Assembly: GCA_032158295.1 (NCBI GenBank)
Contig: CM063249.1
Coordinates: 10,873,139-10,937,138, forward strand
Length of the DNA: 64,000 nucleotides
Direction: 5' to 3'
Source of the DNA: Pycnopodia helianthoides
Taxonomy: Eukaryota; Echinodermata; Asteroidea; Forcipulatida; Asteriidae
The translations under genes and the position numbers were made by a program. Positions 45,901 to 60,900 of the stretch are shown here, in pieces (the first letter of the stretch is position 1; the number at the start of each line of letters is the position of its first letter). The notes below the pieces were generated by a model. That model searched no databases. It was not told the origin of the DNA and saw nothing but the letters and a program-made list of their open reading frames with translations.

Positions 45901-48900
45901 CGACACAGTTGAACATTTGGACTGTTTTTAATTTGAACGAGCACTGAGTGAGGATTGATCTCATTTGTATTATGGGTAAGAATTCTTCAATACTCCAACT
46001 GCGGTCCAGTGTATATTTTGAGCCCTGAGTAGGCCCTACTCCATTGACAATTGAAGTGCAAACTCAGAGAATGGATTCTTTCATTTTCCAAAGAACTTGT
46101 GAACTGGTAATAAGCCAACCGATTGTTTACATTTCTTGACTGCTGTCTTTAAAATGTTTCTCTTGGTCATTACTAGACTATGGACCACGGGTCGTAGTCC
46201 TAGGTCAGTTCTATTTTCTTTTCCCATGAAATGACTTGTCTTGAGTCTTGATTGGTGATATACGTACTTAAAGGCAAAGTTGGTTTTTAATCCTATATAA
46301 ATGTAGATCAATAAAACTAACCTGTGGAAATTTTATTTCAAAAGGTGGTAGCGCTTTTGAGATATCGCTGAAAATCTAGAGAGGTTATGTCCACGCATAG
46401 CCTTGATTGCAAGGCTGTGTAATAGTTTGCTTACTATAAAGCTAAAAATGTGCATAACCACAGCCGCACGAATGCGATGCCCGAATGCAATGCAACTCCT
46501 GTTACGGTCCCCCGACTGTCTTTAAACACCACACCACGCTCTCACCCAAGGAAGCACACAAACGCTCGTGTCCACAGTCCCACACACACCGCTATTCCAC
46601 ACACCGCTATCGCCCACAATCCTAGCCCGTGAGCCGTCAGGCTCACAGCCTTGACGATCTTGTACACTTCCGGGTCTTATGTGTTTCATTGTTTTTCTTC
46701 GCAAATCCGTGGAAAATGGGGGGGTGAGTGGATATGCAAATACCATAACCGCAAGACCCGGAAGTGTACAAGATCGTCAAGGCTGTGAGCCTGCCGGCTC
46801 ACGGGCTAGGATTGTGGGCGATAGCGGTGTGTGGAATAGCGGTGTGTGTGTGGGGCTGCGTACATTACATCATAGAGGCGCTGTATGTATGCATGGTGAG
46901 AGTGCGGTGTGCTATTTTTTTAGAGTCAGTCGGGGGACTGGGGTTGTATCGCATTCGGGCGGCTGAGGTTTTAGTATCCTTGCTCTATGGTTTTAGCTCG
47001 AGTACTTGTCTACACAGCCTTGATATCAAGGCTAGTCCACGCAGGGAGAATAATCCGTAAATGGAATACACAATCTGAGAAACTGTTTGTGCAGAAACGT
47101 TTCTCAGATTGAAATGTGTTTGAATCCCTCTCTCTTTAACCACACTCATTTGCTTTTCAAAATGTTCGCCATGTAAATTTTTATGGTCCTTATTTTTTGG
47201 AGTATTTACCAAAGGTATACCCTCCCTTTAATCAGCTTATCACTCTGCTATATACTTGGATGGTGACATCATCGGCAAAATTCATGAAAAGAAATACAAG
47301 TGAAGTGTAGAGTAAGGGAGGGGGCTATTGAGCTTGGGGGTTTGGGATGGCACACAGTTTCAAAGATGGAGTTTGGAAGAGCTTCTTTTTTTCTGTCCTC
47401 AGGTCGACATTTATTTTACTGTAAGGATGACAAACCTGCACCTGTAGAATCATAGCAGGCAGTGATATAAAAAAGAGTTGTTTTAGTTAAGTCACAGTTT
47501 TACATGATTCTGTACTCTACCCAGCAACTGTGTAAAAATGTAGGACAGAGAAAACCTCAAGCTAGGCAATCCTTGAGCACTGACCGAAGCAGCGCAGCAA
47601 ACCCACCCCCCAAAAACACAAATGCGCCTGCAATTTCTAAACAATTGCCAAGTTAACAATTGGATGGTGACATCATAGGCAAAGTTCATGAAAAGAAATA
47701 CAAGTGAAGAATAAGTGGCCACTTGACAATAAAGAACAATTGGGTGTGTATTTTATAACCATGGTATAACTGTGGACAATTCTACCATGGTATAAATGTG
47801 GCCAATTCTACCATATGGTTATAACTGTGGCCAATTCTACCATGGTATAACTGTTTAACATTTCATGTGATGAGTTGGATGGAGGTCATTATGACCTTCA
47901 CTGGAGGTCCTTGATTCCAGCTGTTTCCACACCAGTGACCTCAGATACCACTTGGCTCTCTCCAAGGTTGTTGGAAACACTACTGGTCACTGGCATTTCA
48001 CTACTGGTCACTGGCCTTGTGTACACTACACATTGTAAACAAAATGTAAAACCACTTAAACTCCACAGGAATAAATCTTGTTCAAGGTCATTTCACTACA
48101 GTGCAGGCCTGCAATTTGTGTTGGATGTATTGCCGTACTGATTCTCACCACTCACCCCTGATAGGGATGTACTGACAAACAAAGCTGATTGGCTCCCACA
48201 AGCGACTTCTTTTCGCATAGGCCCTAAATGCCCTTAAAAAACTTTGGACTTGTATGGCGCTTGTAGGATGCATAAATATGTGTGTGTAAAAATTCTAGTA
48301 TTTTGATGTGATCCCATTTCAAATTAATCTTGTATTATGGTCACCCTGAAGGTCTAAACTATACAGTGAGAATATGTATCAAGATCAAAGAGGAATGAGA
48401 GGGAACCAGTCGCTCTATGATTTGATGCCTCTTTTGTGGGCTACCGTACTTGAGCACCAGGTAGAGCAGATCGGCCTTTACTTATATGTTGGCATTATAT
48501 TTGCACATAAATTAACCAATTCCAGGGGGTATGAGCGAGCAAGGCATGCTAGGAAGATATGCGGCGAGATCGATCACTCTTGGGAGTGAGGTTGGTTTAA
48601 TTCTTTATCGTCCTATTATACACTTCAATTGACACTGGAAATTATATGATTTTGGGTTGAACAAAGCTAACATTGACTAGAGCGGGATTTGAACCAACGA
48701 CCTCTAGATTAACATGCCGGCGCTCTACTAACTAGGATATCTAGTATGTTGGCAGTCTCCATTTTTGGCAATAATCTGTGTTCAGGGGTGCCAGTCAGAA
48801 GCTAAACAACCTTCTGGCGTGTAGCATGGGATCACACCCAAGTTTACGGTACAACCTGGGAAGTGGCAGCCAGGGGATCCCCTTGACTTTTTGATTTCTT

Positions 48901-51900
48901 GAAAGTAATAAACCCCATAAATTTAAACGCAAGTTAATGTACTTTGGTAAGTTTGCTCCTGCAACTTAGAATAACGGAGAAGTTTTGCAGTGTTATTCTT
49001 CACTGGGTAGTATGATGTACGGTGTACGTGCACTAGTGTAAATTTGTCATACGAATATACAAACCTGTTGACACTAGATTTCCTGATGAAAATGCCCTTT
49101 TCTGGAACTGCCTTCCTGTCCCTGTCATTTCCTGTTCCTGGTTTAACCAACTCAGTCCTCCATGCTTAATCGTAGTCTCTTTTATGGTCTCAATTCAACT
49201 TGTGTTTAGTATAGCATGGAGTAACTAGAAAAAGAGCGATGTTGACACTGACACACACGTACAATGGATTGAGTAAAATACGCCATCGGTTAGCATTTGA
49301 TATTCAATTAAATAATGCGTTGTATAAATTTCTCGATCATTACAAGACCACAGGACTTCAAGAAATGCATTACATTGTATTGTAGCTTTCATAACATTTA
49401 CTGGAACATAAATACTTTTTCAACAATGTGTGTTTACGTAGTATTCTCGCTTAACACCAAAGTATCATGTGTACCAGACTGTTGAGTAGAATAATGATAT
49501 GGACCCTCAGTGACTAAAAATAGATGAACAAAATCTGATCATTGAAAATGAGGAAAGAGAAATCTCTGTTCACACTAACCCGGCGTACAATGTCTACTAA
49601 CAACTGCTACGGGATACATACACAAATTCTCTACTGAAAGCTTTGAAACCTACTTGTTTGAAATGCTCATAATATTTCTTCCTTTTCAGATAGTGAATAA
49701 CACATTTTTAAAATGTGTTAATTTGGTTTTTTTAATGAGTGAATGTAAACCTCATTTGACCATTAAAGGGTGTGTACAACATTGGTAAGACTTAAAATAT
49801 AAATGTTCACAGATTTGCACATAACTTACATGGTTTGAAGATGGTCATGGTGGAAAACTTCCCTTGAAATAGTTTTGCGTGAAATGCTATGGTTTTTGAG
49901 AAATTAGTAAAACATTTAGTTTTTATCACGGTGATAAAATCATATAAAGGGGTCTTTTACTGTTTTCTTGTGACTCCGATGACTGATTGAGCTTAAAATT
50001 TTCACAGGTTACACAAAGTGTGGATACCGGTATTTGACAATTACCAATGTTTTTTAACCCTTTTTAAAAATGTGTTATTCTCATCTGAAAAGGAATAAAT
50101 ATGCTTTTTAAAACTGATTGTGATCGCTACCATTAATACATCCGAAAGATACATTTATGACAATTTGTGTTTATAATCTGGGCTACTCCTGGGGGCAAGC
50201 AAAATGCACAGTACGCAAGCTTGATGGGTTATTTTACTTAAAGCTGAAGCGTAAGGCCTGCACTTGTAGGTCCATCTTCCCAATCCAAATTGTGAAGAGG
50301 GATGAATTGAGGGTTTGTTTTAAGACATATGTATCAAAATAATCTGCTTTTGGTAGTTTGAAAGCCATTTCAAGGCTCTTTTTTTAAACTTGTGAAAATA
50401 TACCAAGAGAAGTTTTTTTTAATATCTACAAGTTTTGGAAGATTTGGAAGAATCTATACTACTCTGTACATGAGTAGCAATGCTGTACTATACAACAAAC
50501 AAGGTCGAGAAACTGTGTATAGCATGTACCTTCTGCAGAATTTATTTTCATGCAAATTGTGGCTTTTTGTTCCCATGTTACTTCCTCTTCCATCATGTGA
50601 TTGAAAACAAAATTCTGAGGGGGAGCTTACTGTAAAAGGTTCAAGTTTGTTGCCTGGTAAAGGCACAATGCAACCCTGACCTTTGGTTGGTTGTTTTTAA
50701 AAAACAATGTAAATATTTGTTCACCATGGGCAGAGAGAAGAAAACTCAGTGTTTGAGTGCATCGGGGTGCATTCAGGGGGGGGGGGCGGTTTAGGGAAAT
50801 GGGGGAATTCCCCCATGGAGTAGGGTCACCAAGGCCACAAATCTATAAATAGTCTGGTACTTTCTGTAACAGTGTGTACTGCCACCTACAGTGTATAACT
50901 GAATTGTGCGAATCCAGGAAATTCCACAAGGCTTTGGGGCTTGTGGCTCAAAATGTTTACTGTCACCAGAAATCTTTGTACAATGACCAGAATTTGTCTT
51001 TATGGTTATTAATGAAGTATACTTCATTACTCAACAGAATCGAATAGGTGTTTATATCAGACTCCAATACATTTTTTCTGTTTTAAATATTACACGGCGA
51101 GGTATTGTTCGTCATATGTCCTGTCACAAGTTTACTGGCCAGACACTGAAATCATTTGCCTCAGGCCTGCAGTCCAGGTGTAAAATTCCAGCCCTGCTGC
51201 TGCTACATGTAGCACCTACATGTACGGTTATGAAATTTATAAAAATTATTGTTTTTTTGAGGTGGATGTTGAATGCCTTTTTTCCATTGATTTTATCATC
51301 ACATCATTTTAAGTTTCTTTTCTTCATTATTGACGATTTACATGGACACCATGAGATAGCTCCAGTTGCGTGTTTTCTCTTATTTTTCCCCAGTCTGGAG
51401 CCGAGTCATGCCGAGTCCCAAGGTCAAGTCTTAGTCTTAGGTGCTCCGAGACCGAGTATGGGTCTTAGTCCTAAAAAAAAAAAAAAATTGATTCAGACCG
51501 GACCGGTCTCGAGTCTGAGACTGGCCTTGAGTCCTCTAGTGCTGGTTTCATTGTTTATCTTCATACAAGAACTGTAGGCAAGCTAGCATGCCTTTTCCTT
51601 GCTGATAATGCTTAACCCTTCCAGTGCTGCCAACGTTCTGAAGCGTCAAACAAAGTATCCATCCACAGGCCGCCAACGTTCCCATACGTTCTACTAGTCG
51701 ACCACAAATCAATATATAGATGCCCTCTGGATAAAGAACGGCCAAAACACGACCGGCAAAGGAACCCTTCGAGCGCCGCCAACGTTCTGAAACGTCATAC
51801 TGAATCTCCATCCACAGGCCGCCAACGTTCATTTACGTTCTACTACTCGACATAATTTTTTTTTTTTTTTTTTTTTTAAATGGCCGGCCTGTGGATTGAG

Positions 51901-54900
51901 AATTTTTAAAACAAGGCTGGCACCCTAAGGGTTAAACAGTGTTTATGAAATAGAAACTGTGCTACAAGCTCACTTACAATTAGTTACATGCATTATGAAA
52001 TGTTTATTGTGTACAGTACAGTATTGGTTTTCTTACATGTACGTGTAGCTGTGCCATTAAAAATTGAAAAACGCTGTAACAAAGTCTTGCTGTGCCAAGC
52101 ACTTTCCTTCTTTTACAAACGGCAGTTGCATGCCTGACAGTATAATAGGGAATGGGTTTTTTTATCCATAATTTTCTCGAGATTGGTTGCCAAGAAGGAG
52201 CTTCCAATGAGATAAAAAATAAAATGTGACAATTAGTGTTTTCTTTATTTTTTTTTTTTTTTTTATGAGATATCGCCTAACTCATAAGGCTGTTGACCCA
52301 AATCAACTGACACCAGGGGCACGTTGCCAGTTGCCACCTACTCCTGGGGCTGAAACAGGGTTACCCCCTTTACAGTCCCTAAGGATGTAGGCATGGTTAT
52401 CATCCACTAGGAGCCTGGCTGGTAGAGCAGGCAGTATGCACTACTTTCCCGACTTTTTACAAACAATTATGGTTAAGTGCCTTGCTCAAGGGCACAATGG
52501 CCGGAATTCGAACCCACACTGTGCTGCTGGCAACACCAGAGCTTGGTTCCGGTGAACTAGACCACTTGGCCACGACACACCACAATGGATGTATTCAAAT
52601 TGTAGTAAGATAACTTTTTCTAATACTGTTCACATTTTCTTGTGTGAAATCCAAACAGGTTCTGACAGCCCATGTTGCGGCCACATTGGGTGCTCACAAC
52701 ACCGGCAACATCGCCAGTAAAGTAAGTGAGAAGTTCACGTGCGAGAGCACCGGGTCCATCTGCTTCAACTCTTATCTGGAATTCCTCAAGAACCAGGACT
52801 TCTTCCAGAATGACAAAATAGACTCCAAGAAGCTCGAGGACACCTGCTGGATGCTGAGCATCAAGAAGTATGAGACCCGGGACAACAAGATCGTTGCTAA
52901 CCCGGAGCTGAAGAAGCTCTGGCAAATCTTCAACTTCCTGGCCGAGCCAGAGACCTACCCGGTGAGCATCGATCGGGAGGAGACGGCCATCTTGTTGGAG
53001 AAACTTGTGGTGGCCCTCGGGATGAAGTGGGACATGACCCACTTTGAGTATGTCACCAAGGACCTGAAGATGTTCACCTTCAACAAGATGCTGTGTTGCT
53101 ATGAGTCGTCGTTTGCTAAGGGGATGGACAAGGTGTCCGTCGTGGAGGCGGTGATGGAAGTTTATGATGAGATTATTGAGGAAGTAGAGAAAAAGGTAGA
53201 TCTGTGTATATTTCAGGGTTCTTAAGATTGTGTATGAAGGAAGACAGCAACCCTGTCTTTACCACAGGCGACTTTTATCAACTCCAGTCACCACTTCTTC
53301 CTTTAATGCTATTGGAGACCTTTGCGAGCAAGATCACACACAAAAAGCACTCAAGTCTGAACACACAAAAAAGTTGATTTATAAGTCTTGGCCTTGGTGC
53401 CCCTTCAAAAGTTTCACTTGGACTTTTTCGGGCATCAGGTTGGCTCAGTGGTTTCTTTCCCTGCCTTTTACCTCTGTGGACCCTGGTTCGAATCCCACCT
53501 CAGACCGGAGCTTTGCATGTGGATTGGGTTTTCAGTCCCTTCCTGGTTGCGTGGGTTTTTTCCGCATTTGGGGTTTTCCTCCACATCTAAAACGGAACAT
53601 TTCTTTGCGTTTCCTATCCATCTGTTATTTGGGGCTACATGTAAGTGTGCTGTTGGGTGTGTAATAAATAAAGCGAACAAACTTTAAGATTTTCCAATAT
53701 AAATACCTACCCTTTGCAATATGAAAGTGGCATTGCCCTCCCAAAAATGAAATTCCAGGCCTGCTCTACTTACATGTAGTTTTCTTTATTTGATTCTGTT
53801 CTTGTAAACATAACTTTGGTCCAGTATAAACTTTGATCTACATACATGTACAAGCCCTGCGGTCATGTAGATTTTTCAGCCCATTTCGTGACCTGGATTA
53901 AGAAAGTATGCATGTTCAAACTCTTAGGTAACAGTGGACTGTGATCTCAGACAGCTTAGAACTGTTTTTATTGCTGGCTAGAAGGAAGTGAGACTGCAAT
54001 TAATGCACTGTGATACTTTCATTTGTTCTGGTGTGTAAACAGTTTCATCAGTAATTGTACTCAAGAAATACATTACCAACAAAACTTACTTTGTAAGAAG
54101 CACCTGAGAGCTGTTGATACATGTAGTATAAAACATTGTGAGAAACGACTCCCTCTGAAGTAGTGTAGTTTTTGAGAAAGAGGTGATTTCTCACTAAAAT
54201 ATTTGAATTTGCTCGGGCATTTGAAAGCACACAATTCTATGCAACATGGGTGGTTTTTTTCTTTCATTATTTTCTTGCAACTTCGATGACCAATTGAGCC
54301 CAAATTTTCACAGGTTTTTTTTTTGTGCATATGTTGGGATACACCGAGTGAGGATACTGGTCTTTGACAATTACCAAAAGTACATCCTGCCTTTAATTAG
54401 GTTTTCAAAAAGGAAATTGCATGAGGCGACATCAAGTTACTGTATAGTTTCTGGCTACATGTACGCCGTTTGTCAGCATGTGCTGACAACGAATCAATGG
54501 GGCCTTGCAACCAAACAGGTCCCTCACTGAATTGCAAACTGTCAGCTTAATTAGCGGTCATATTTTGCCACCGCTTCGGCCAGATGAGAAAACTAAATGC
54601 CATGTATTCAATTTACAAAGGGGATTTAAAAAATCAATAACGACCTGTATCCGGTAAAAATGATAAGATTAACATCTATTAAACCTGTATCTTCTTGTTT
54701 TTGTCCTAATTCGGTCTATAAAGGGACTACTTTATAAGAAGGGCCACAAGATCAAGAGCTGGAAGGAGCGATGGTTTGTCTTGAAGCCTGGCTGTTTGTC
54801 GTACTACACTAATCGCAATGAGAAGGAGAAGAAAGGAGACATCTTCATCACTTCCTGCTGGGAGACAGAAGTAAGTTTGTGATGATGTCTGGGGGTTGAA

Positions 54901-57900
54901 ACATTTATGTTGTTTTATTTTTTATTTTTTTTATTCTCATGGTGATGTTTCCTTTTTGATAAAAAAAAACACAACAGCAGGAACATCAGCAGAATAATTC
55001 ATTTGTAGCAACATAGTCATGGGGCTTGACTTCCTAAAGAAAATAAATAACTCACAGGCATTTAATTACCAAGCATGTTGGGGAGTGTCCAAAACATATA
55101 AGAGTTTCTTTTTCATAGTGCTCCTGCTTAGCAAAAATGAACAGGCTACCAGTTACAGATGTAAGAGTGATATTTTGGGGGGCTGGTAACCTTCATCTGG
55201 TAATCTTTTTTGTTTGTTTTGTGCTTAGCTAGTTTTTGTGCTTTTAAAGCAGCTCTCTAAAATTTGGCCCATGGTTTTTGGCAAGAGCTTACAGATCAGG
55301 GTTCTGCCCAGGATTTCTTTAGTAGCGGGAAAATGTTTCCCTGGAAACCATTGCGAGATGGATCAGTTACACGCTAGATCATATGAATAGACTCAAATCA
55401 AAGAAGTACTCAAAATTCATGGCTTCATGCGAGCTTAAAAAGATTGGTCTATAGAATACAACAGCTTTTACCATTTGGCGCATTTTGTTTGGGAGGTATT
55501 GTGGGGATACATACCATAAAAAACCAACAGTAGTATTGTTATCAAGAGAGGTTTTGCGTACATTTGTACTTAAAGTTAAAAGACAAAAGACCCCTTGCAT
55601 TGGCCGCCATCTTTGATGACAAACAACGGAAACGTGCATGGGCGTATGCGCTGCGCATGACCCTCAGCCAATAATAGCTCTTCACGCGTGCAAGCTTCAT
55701 CAGCGATGGCAGCCATTTCAAGGGGTCTTTGCATGTACATACATGGTGTATAGACCTTGCATTGGCCGCCATTGCTGATGAAATGCGCATGCGAGAAAAG
55801 CTATCATTGGCTGAGAGTTATGCACAGCGCGTACACGCGTGCACGTTTCCTTCGTTTTTCATCAAAGGTGGTGGTCAATGACGTCATGTGCAACCCATCT
55901 ATAATGTACTAGGACTTTTACAAAAGAATTCCATATAATATTGTACACAGTGACGGCAGCCATCTGTTTTATGCGGTGGATTTGATGTGATATGTGGCAG
56001 TAGAGTATTTGCACATAGAAGCAGGAATCATGTTGAAGTCGCACTCTGATAGAATCTCCTGCCAATGATGTATAAACATCGAAGTAGGAAGCTGGTACTG
56101 TTATTAAATAACATGGTTGTTTTGAGTGGATCTAGAGTTGCACTCATGTCAATGTTCTTATATCCGTGTGATATGTCAATGTATGCCATACATACTATTG
56201 ACTGTATACCAGTGTTCATACACACTTGTGTATAGGACTTCAGATATTGGCTCTGTCTCAACACTTTTGTTATTGACTTTACTTCATTTATCATGGGTAT
56301 CTAATTGACTGAAACCTGTTTCCTAAATTTACACTACGTTTAAGCGTTACGTACGAAGTGTGGACCTGAGAACAAAAGAGGTCCACATATAGTAGATTTT
56401 TTTAGACACTATGTGAACTTACAAACAGCCACACAGTGTTTTTCACAGTGTTGAAGAATTAGCTTTTTTCTTAAGTGCAAAGAACCAAGGAATGTCCACA
56501 GTGTATGCAGCACAGAGCTGTGCTTGTTAGTGCCGCTTTAACTTACTACTACACTTTCTTTTTCTCTAACGTCCAAATAAATTGTCGGCCGGGTTACAGG
56601 AAACAAATATTTTTGTGTTAGGCCTGAGGGACCATCCACAATAATCAGTTTACAGTTTGATCTTTTTCGAAATTGTTTTGACCCACCCAAACGGACCCAC
56701 CCAAAATATAGGTTTTTAAATATTGAAAGACTTATTAAATAGACTGCATGTAGTGCCTCAAATGAAGTAGATAATTTTTAGATCAATGTTCTCTCAGCTA
56801 AGGAGTTTTTAATCCTGGCTTCCAGCATGTAGTTGATTAAGAATTACTCCCCATCGGGCGCAGAGTTCGGCTGACCAATCACAATGGAACAGCATACATG
56901 TATACATGACAGGCGTAACAGACAATCTGGAAGAGGCTTCTGTGGTTTGGGTTTTTAGGTTTTCGTTTTTCCCCTTTTTTTTCCCTTCTATTATTTTAAA
57001 TGATTTTTTTCCTCTTTTTTTTTTCTTCTATTATTTCACTTATTCTATTTCTTCAAATGAAAACTGAAGTTGATTTTTTTCCTCTTTTTTTTTCTTCTAT
57101 TATTTCACTTATTCTATTTCTTCAAATGAAAACTGAAGTTTGATTTTCAGTTTATTTCTTTTGTCCCACCAACCCACAATTTCAAAGAAAAGATCAACGT
57201 TGATTATTCTGAAAGGTCTTTGACAACAGAACAAGATTTCAGGGAACTCACACTCCTCTTTTTTCTGTCTCACATGAAGAATATTCCAGACCAGAAGAAC
57301 TACAAGAACGTGTTTGCCATCTGGACAAAAGATTGCAAACAATCAGAGAAGACAAGATTTGAGATTAGTGCCCCAGATCCACGCACTAGACAGGCCTGGC
57401 TACTAGGTAAGGAGCAGATGACCTTTAACCTCAAGGTGACCTCCTGGCTAAGTTTGTGACTCATTCAGTCATGTCATTAAACAAATGGAATGTTTGCATT
57501 TAGGTGCTAAATTTGGAAGCTTGATAGACTTTGCTGGGTTGCTTGCTGGGCTGTTTACATTGTATACCCACTATACCCACTATGAGTCATACGACTCCGA
57601 TTGTGTGCATTGACCTGTCCCATGGAAGGTTGTTTTCTTTGTAGTTTAAAGAAAGGCTCCAAGTTCAAATCTGTTTTTTGTGATCCACCCATTTTCGAAT
57701 GGATAGAGTCCTTATGAAAATGGGGGCGGGGTTGGGAAATTACAATTGTCCAACTTCAAGGTTAAAACGGTGTAAAATGCCACTGTGTTTGATACACTTC
57801 AAGTGCAATGTTTGTCGAAATCCTAAAAAATATTCGATGGTGTCACATTTCAAATTTACGGTCTGTCCATTTTTGTATAGAGAATTTTCAGTTCATCCTG

Positions 57901-60900
57901 AATGATGATGATATTCAATCAAAACAGCATTGAATTTGAGCTTATGACTAGCGCAGAAATTCCTCTTTGGAATGTACAGACCCATTTGTTTTTGCTGTCC
58001 GATGACGTCATGTTTCAAATTTCGCTCTGAAAGAGTATAAAATAAAATGAAATTGTAAACCATTGTACTCACTTTGACCTTGGAGCCTCAACTCGTTTAT
58101 TCGCAGTTAAGTTCTCCCTCTTGTGGTCGAGCATGGGCGTGCCTGTAATTACACGGAGACCATGGTCTACATGTATGTATGTTGCCCTGGTCTTGGCCTT
58201 GGTGCCCCATCGGAAAATTCCCATAGACTTTGATTAAGATCTCCCAATGGAAATGTTTCCCCCTGCAAAATGGAAATGGCCTCGCCCTCTCAGTGATGTA
58301 AATTCCAGGCTGGCTTGGGTCCTAAAATTTGTCGTGTTTTTCTTCTGCAGCCTTGAGGGTCATCATCCAGAGAGAGAGGACAAAAGGAAAAGGTCAATAC
58401 GGGGAGCTCCTGAAGAGACGAGAGAAGAGGAAGGCACTGAAGGCCAAGCTGGAAGAGGAGAGGAAATGGAGAGAAGCTGAATTCCTGGAGAAGAAGAGGC
58501 AGGAGAGAGAGATTGAAGACCTCCAAAAGGTACTTGTTGAAACAACGTCTAAGATTATGAGCCTGAAGCATGGCCCCAATAGGACCAAGTCTCGTGTTGA
58601 TTCAAATTTCCGGGACCAACTTGGTCCCAACCATATTGAGTTTTATGGCTATAAAAACTATATCATTGTGTCGGGAAAGTAAATTTTAGCCATGAAATAT
58701 ATGAAAGTTAAATAGATTTAACAAATCAAGAAAGAAAACCTGAGAATAAGACTTGACCTTCCTTTCCGGTTACTTGTAAACAACTAAGAATTTTGCCCAT
58801 GTTATCATTAAAGCATAGATGTAATGGTTGCAACAGTTGTTTTGTGCTGAGCATATTTGCTTGCATATAACAAGGATCAGCTCATGATATTGGCTGTGCA
58901 AGTCTCACGCAAATTGAAAACAAGAAAACAACTCGAACAATGACTCTACTTTTTGTTTGAAATAAAATCTTTTTTTAAAGATCTATTTATACAAAATTCT
59001 TGAAAATAAAAATACCCATAGAAATTTGTTATCAATACAATTTCAAAGTTTGTATAATACAATACTGTTTATTAAACTAACTTTGAAACTAAGTTAATAC
59101 TTGGAACAAGGATGCTTATATATTTGACACCCCATTTGCCAATCACGCCCAAATTTGTTCTACCATAACCTAGGTTTAATGATAACATGGACGTTAGTTG
59201 GGCAAGATTCTCAATTGTTTACAAGTAACCGGGAAACGAAGGTCAAGTTTGTCGAGTCTCCCGTGGGCATCCCTGGACATCTTTTAAAAAATAACTGGTT
59301 AATCAAAAAAGCCGGTCTCATCTTATTGATTGAAAGGCCCATGAAGCAGCAGAGAAGAAGGCTGCGGAGGAGCTGGCCTTGCGAAAACTCAAGGAGGAGG
59401 AGGAGAAAAGACAGCGACAGCTAGAAATGGAAGAAAGAAAACTAGCAGAACGGAAGATGGAGCGAATCAAGGCGGTGAGTAACAGACAGCCTTAAACCTT
59501 GATGCTGATGAAAAATTAAATTGAGCAACATTTTCATTTAAAGGTTGTGTACACGTTGGTAAGACAAAAATATAAATGTTCACAGATTTGCACATAACTT
59601 ACATGGTATAAAGATGGTCATGGTGGAAAACTTCCCTTGAAATAGTTTTGCATGAAATGCTATAGTTTTTGAGAAATTAGTAAAACAATTAGTTTTTATC
59701 ACGGTGATAAAATCCGATGTTTGAAACACTGAAAACAAAGGGGTCTTTTACTGTTTTCTTGTGACTCTGATGACCGATTGAGCTTAAATTTTCACAGGTT
59801 TGTTATTTCATGGATATGTTTTTTTACACAAAGTGTGAATACTGGTATTTGACAATTACGAATGTTGTACACATGCTTTAACAAAGCAAGATGTTGAAAT
59901 CTTTATGCAGAGTGATAAAGATACAAGTCATTAGGGTGTAGGCTTTTGTAGTTTTATGCACATAAATTATTGCCAATTTTGATACTGGCAGGGCAATTTT
60001 TTCCTCAACCCTTGCTCTCCCAAAATCTTCTATATCGTTTTTGCCGAAGTGGAGGATTCAGAAGGACTGAGGGCTTCAGTAAGCTCAAAAATGTGCTTAC
60101 GTTAAGCAGCGCTAACAGACTGCAGAGACTTAGATCACGATCTACTGGAAAACAAGCAGGTGGTCTCTACATGTCTCACTACAAAAAATCACAGGACATA
60201 TCTTAGTTAAATACAATGACCTTCAGACCTTTCAGATTGCTACTACATTTAACATGTTTAATCAGCCAGTCAAACTACAGAGCGCTCAGCGTGGTGCATT
60301 GGCATAGGGCGTGTCTTTAGTGCGTCAGAGAACTTTGTGATTTATTGAGTAAAACCATGGAGGTAGAAAAAAAACATGTTCTCATAGAAATACAGTTCCG
60401 ACAGAAATCCAGCAAAAATTTGACATCGGAGAGTTGTTATCCGACTACCTGTCCTGGATTAATTTGACAAAACCTCTAATAAGAGTGGCATTTATATAGA
60501 AAATGAAGCGTAACATGATCTCTGGGTTGAGTAGGATGGTAATCAGGCCTTGCGCTTAAGCTTTTTGTAAAGTAGCCCGCCGGGCCAGTAAACTGTGTAT
60601 TTTACTTGCCCCCAGGAAGTTTTAGTAGCCCAGAACTGCCATAAATGTAATGTTCTGATCGCAACCAGTTTAATGACCAAATGAAGTTATATTCATACAC
60701 TCAAGAATGATTAACACATTTCATACATTAATTATTCACATCTAAACAGGAAGAAATGAGCATTTTAAACAAGGAGGTTGCACAGTTTTTAGTAGCCCAC
60801 AGGGCAAGTTGGGAGGTGGTGTTTACTAGCCCATGGCAATTCTTGCTAGACAATGTACGCCGGGCTAGTGTTAAGGGCGAGCCCTGGATGGTAATGATGT

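Larger units (their letters stand above)
39994..52658 (+). other. First intron of the SWAP70-like gene, about 12.7 kb
   Basis: No exon belonging to SWAP70 is needed here because exons 1 and 2 join in phase 0 with continuous family alignment. The intron contains repeats at 44199-44425, 46394-47042, 47757-47850, 48660-48880, 49763-50059, 51612-51860 and 52264-52580, homopolymer tracts, and a possible but unsupported exon-like ORF at about 41586-41783. Confidence 0.7.

Noticed and set aside
46450..47060. Several ORFs on both strands with similar peptides (PGSVQDRQGCEP)
   Set aside because: They arise from the two arms of an inverted repeat read in opposite directions.
51002..51577. Longest intronic ORF on the plus strand (191 codons)
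   Set aside because: Starts at a non-ATG codon, has biased random composition, includes a poly-A-derived lysine run and lies within repeats.
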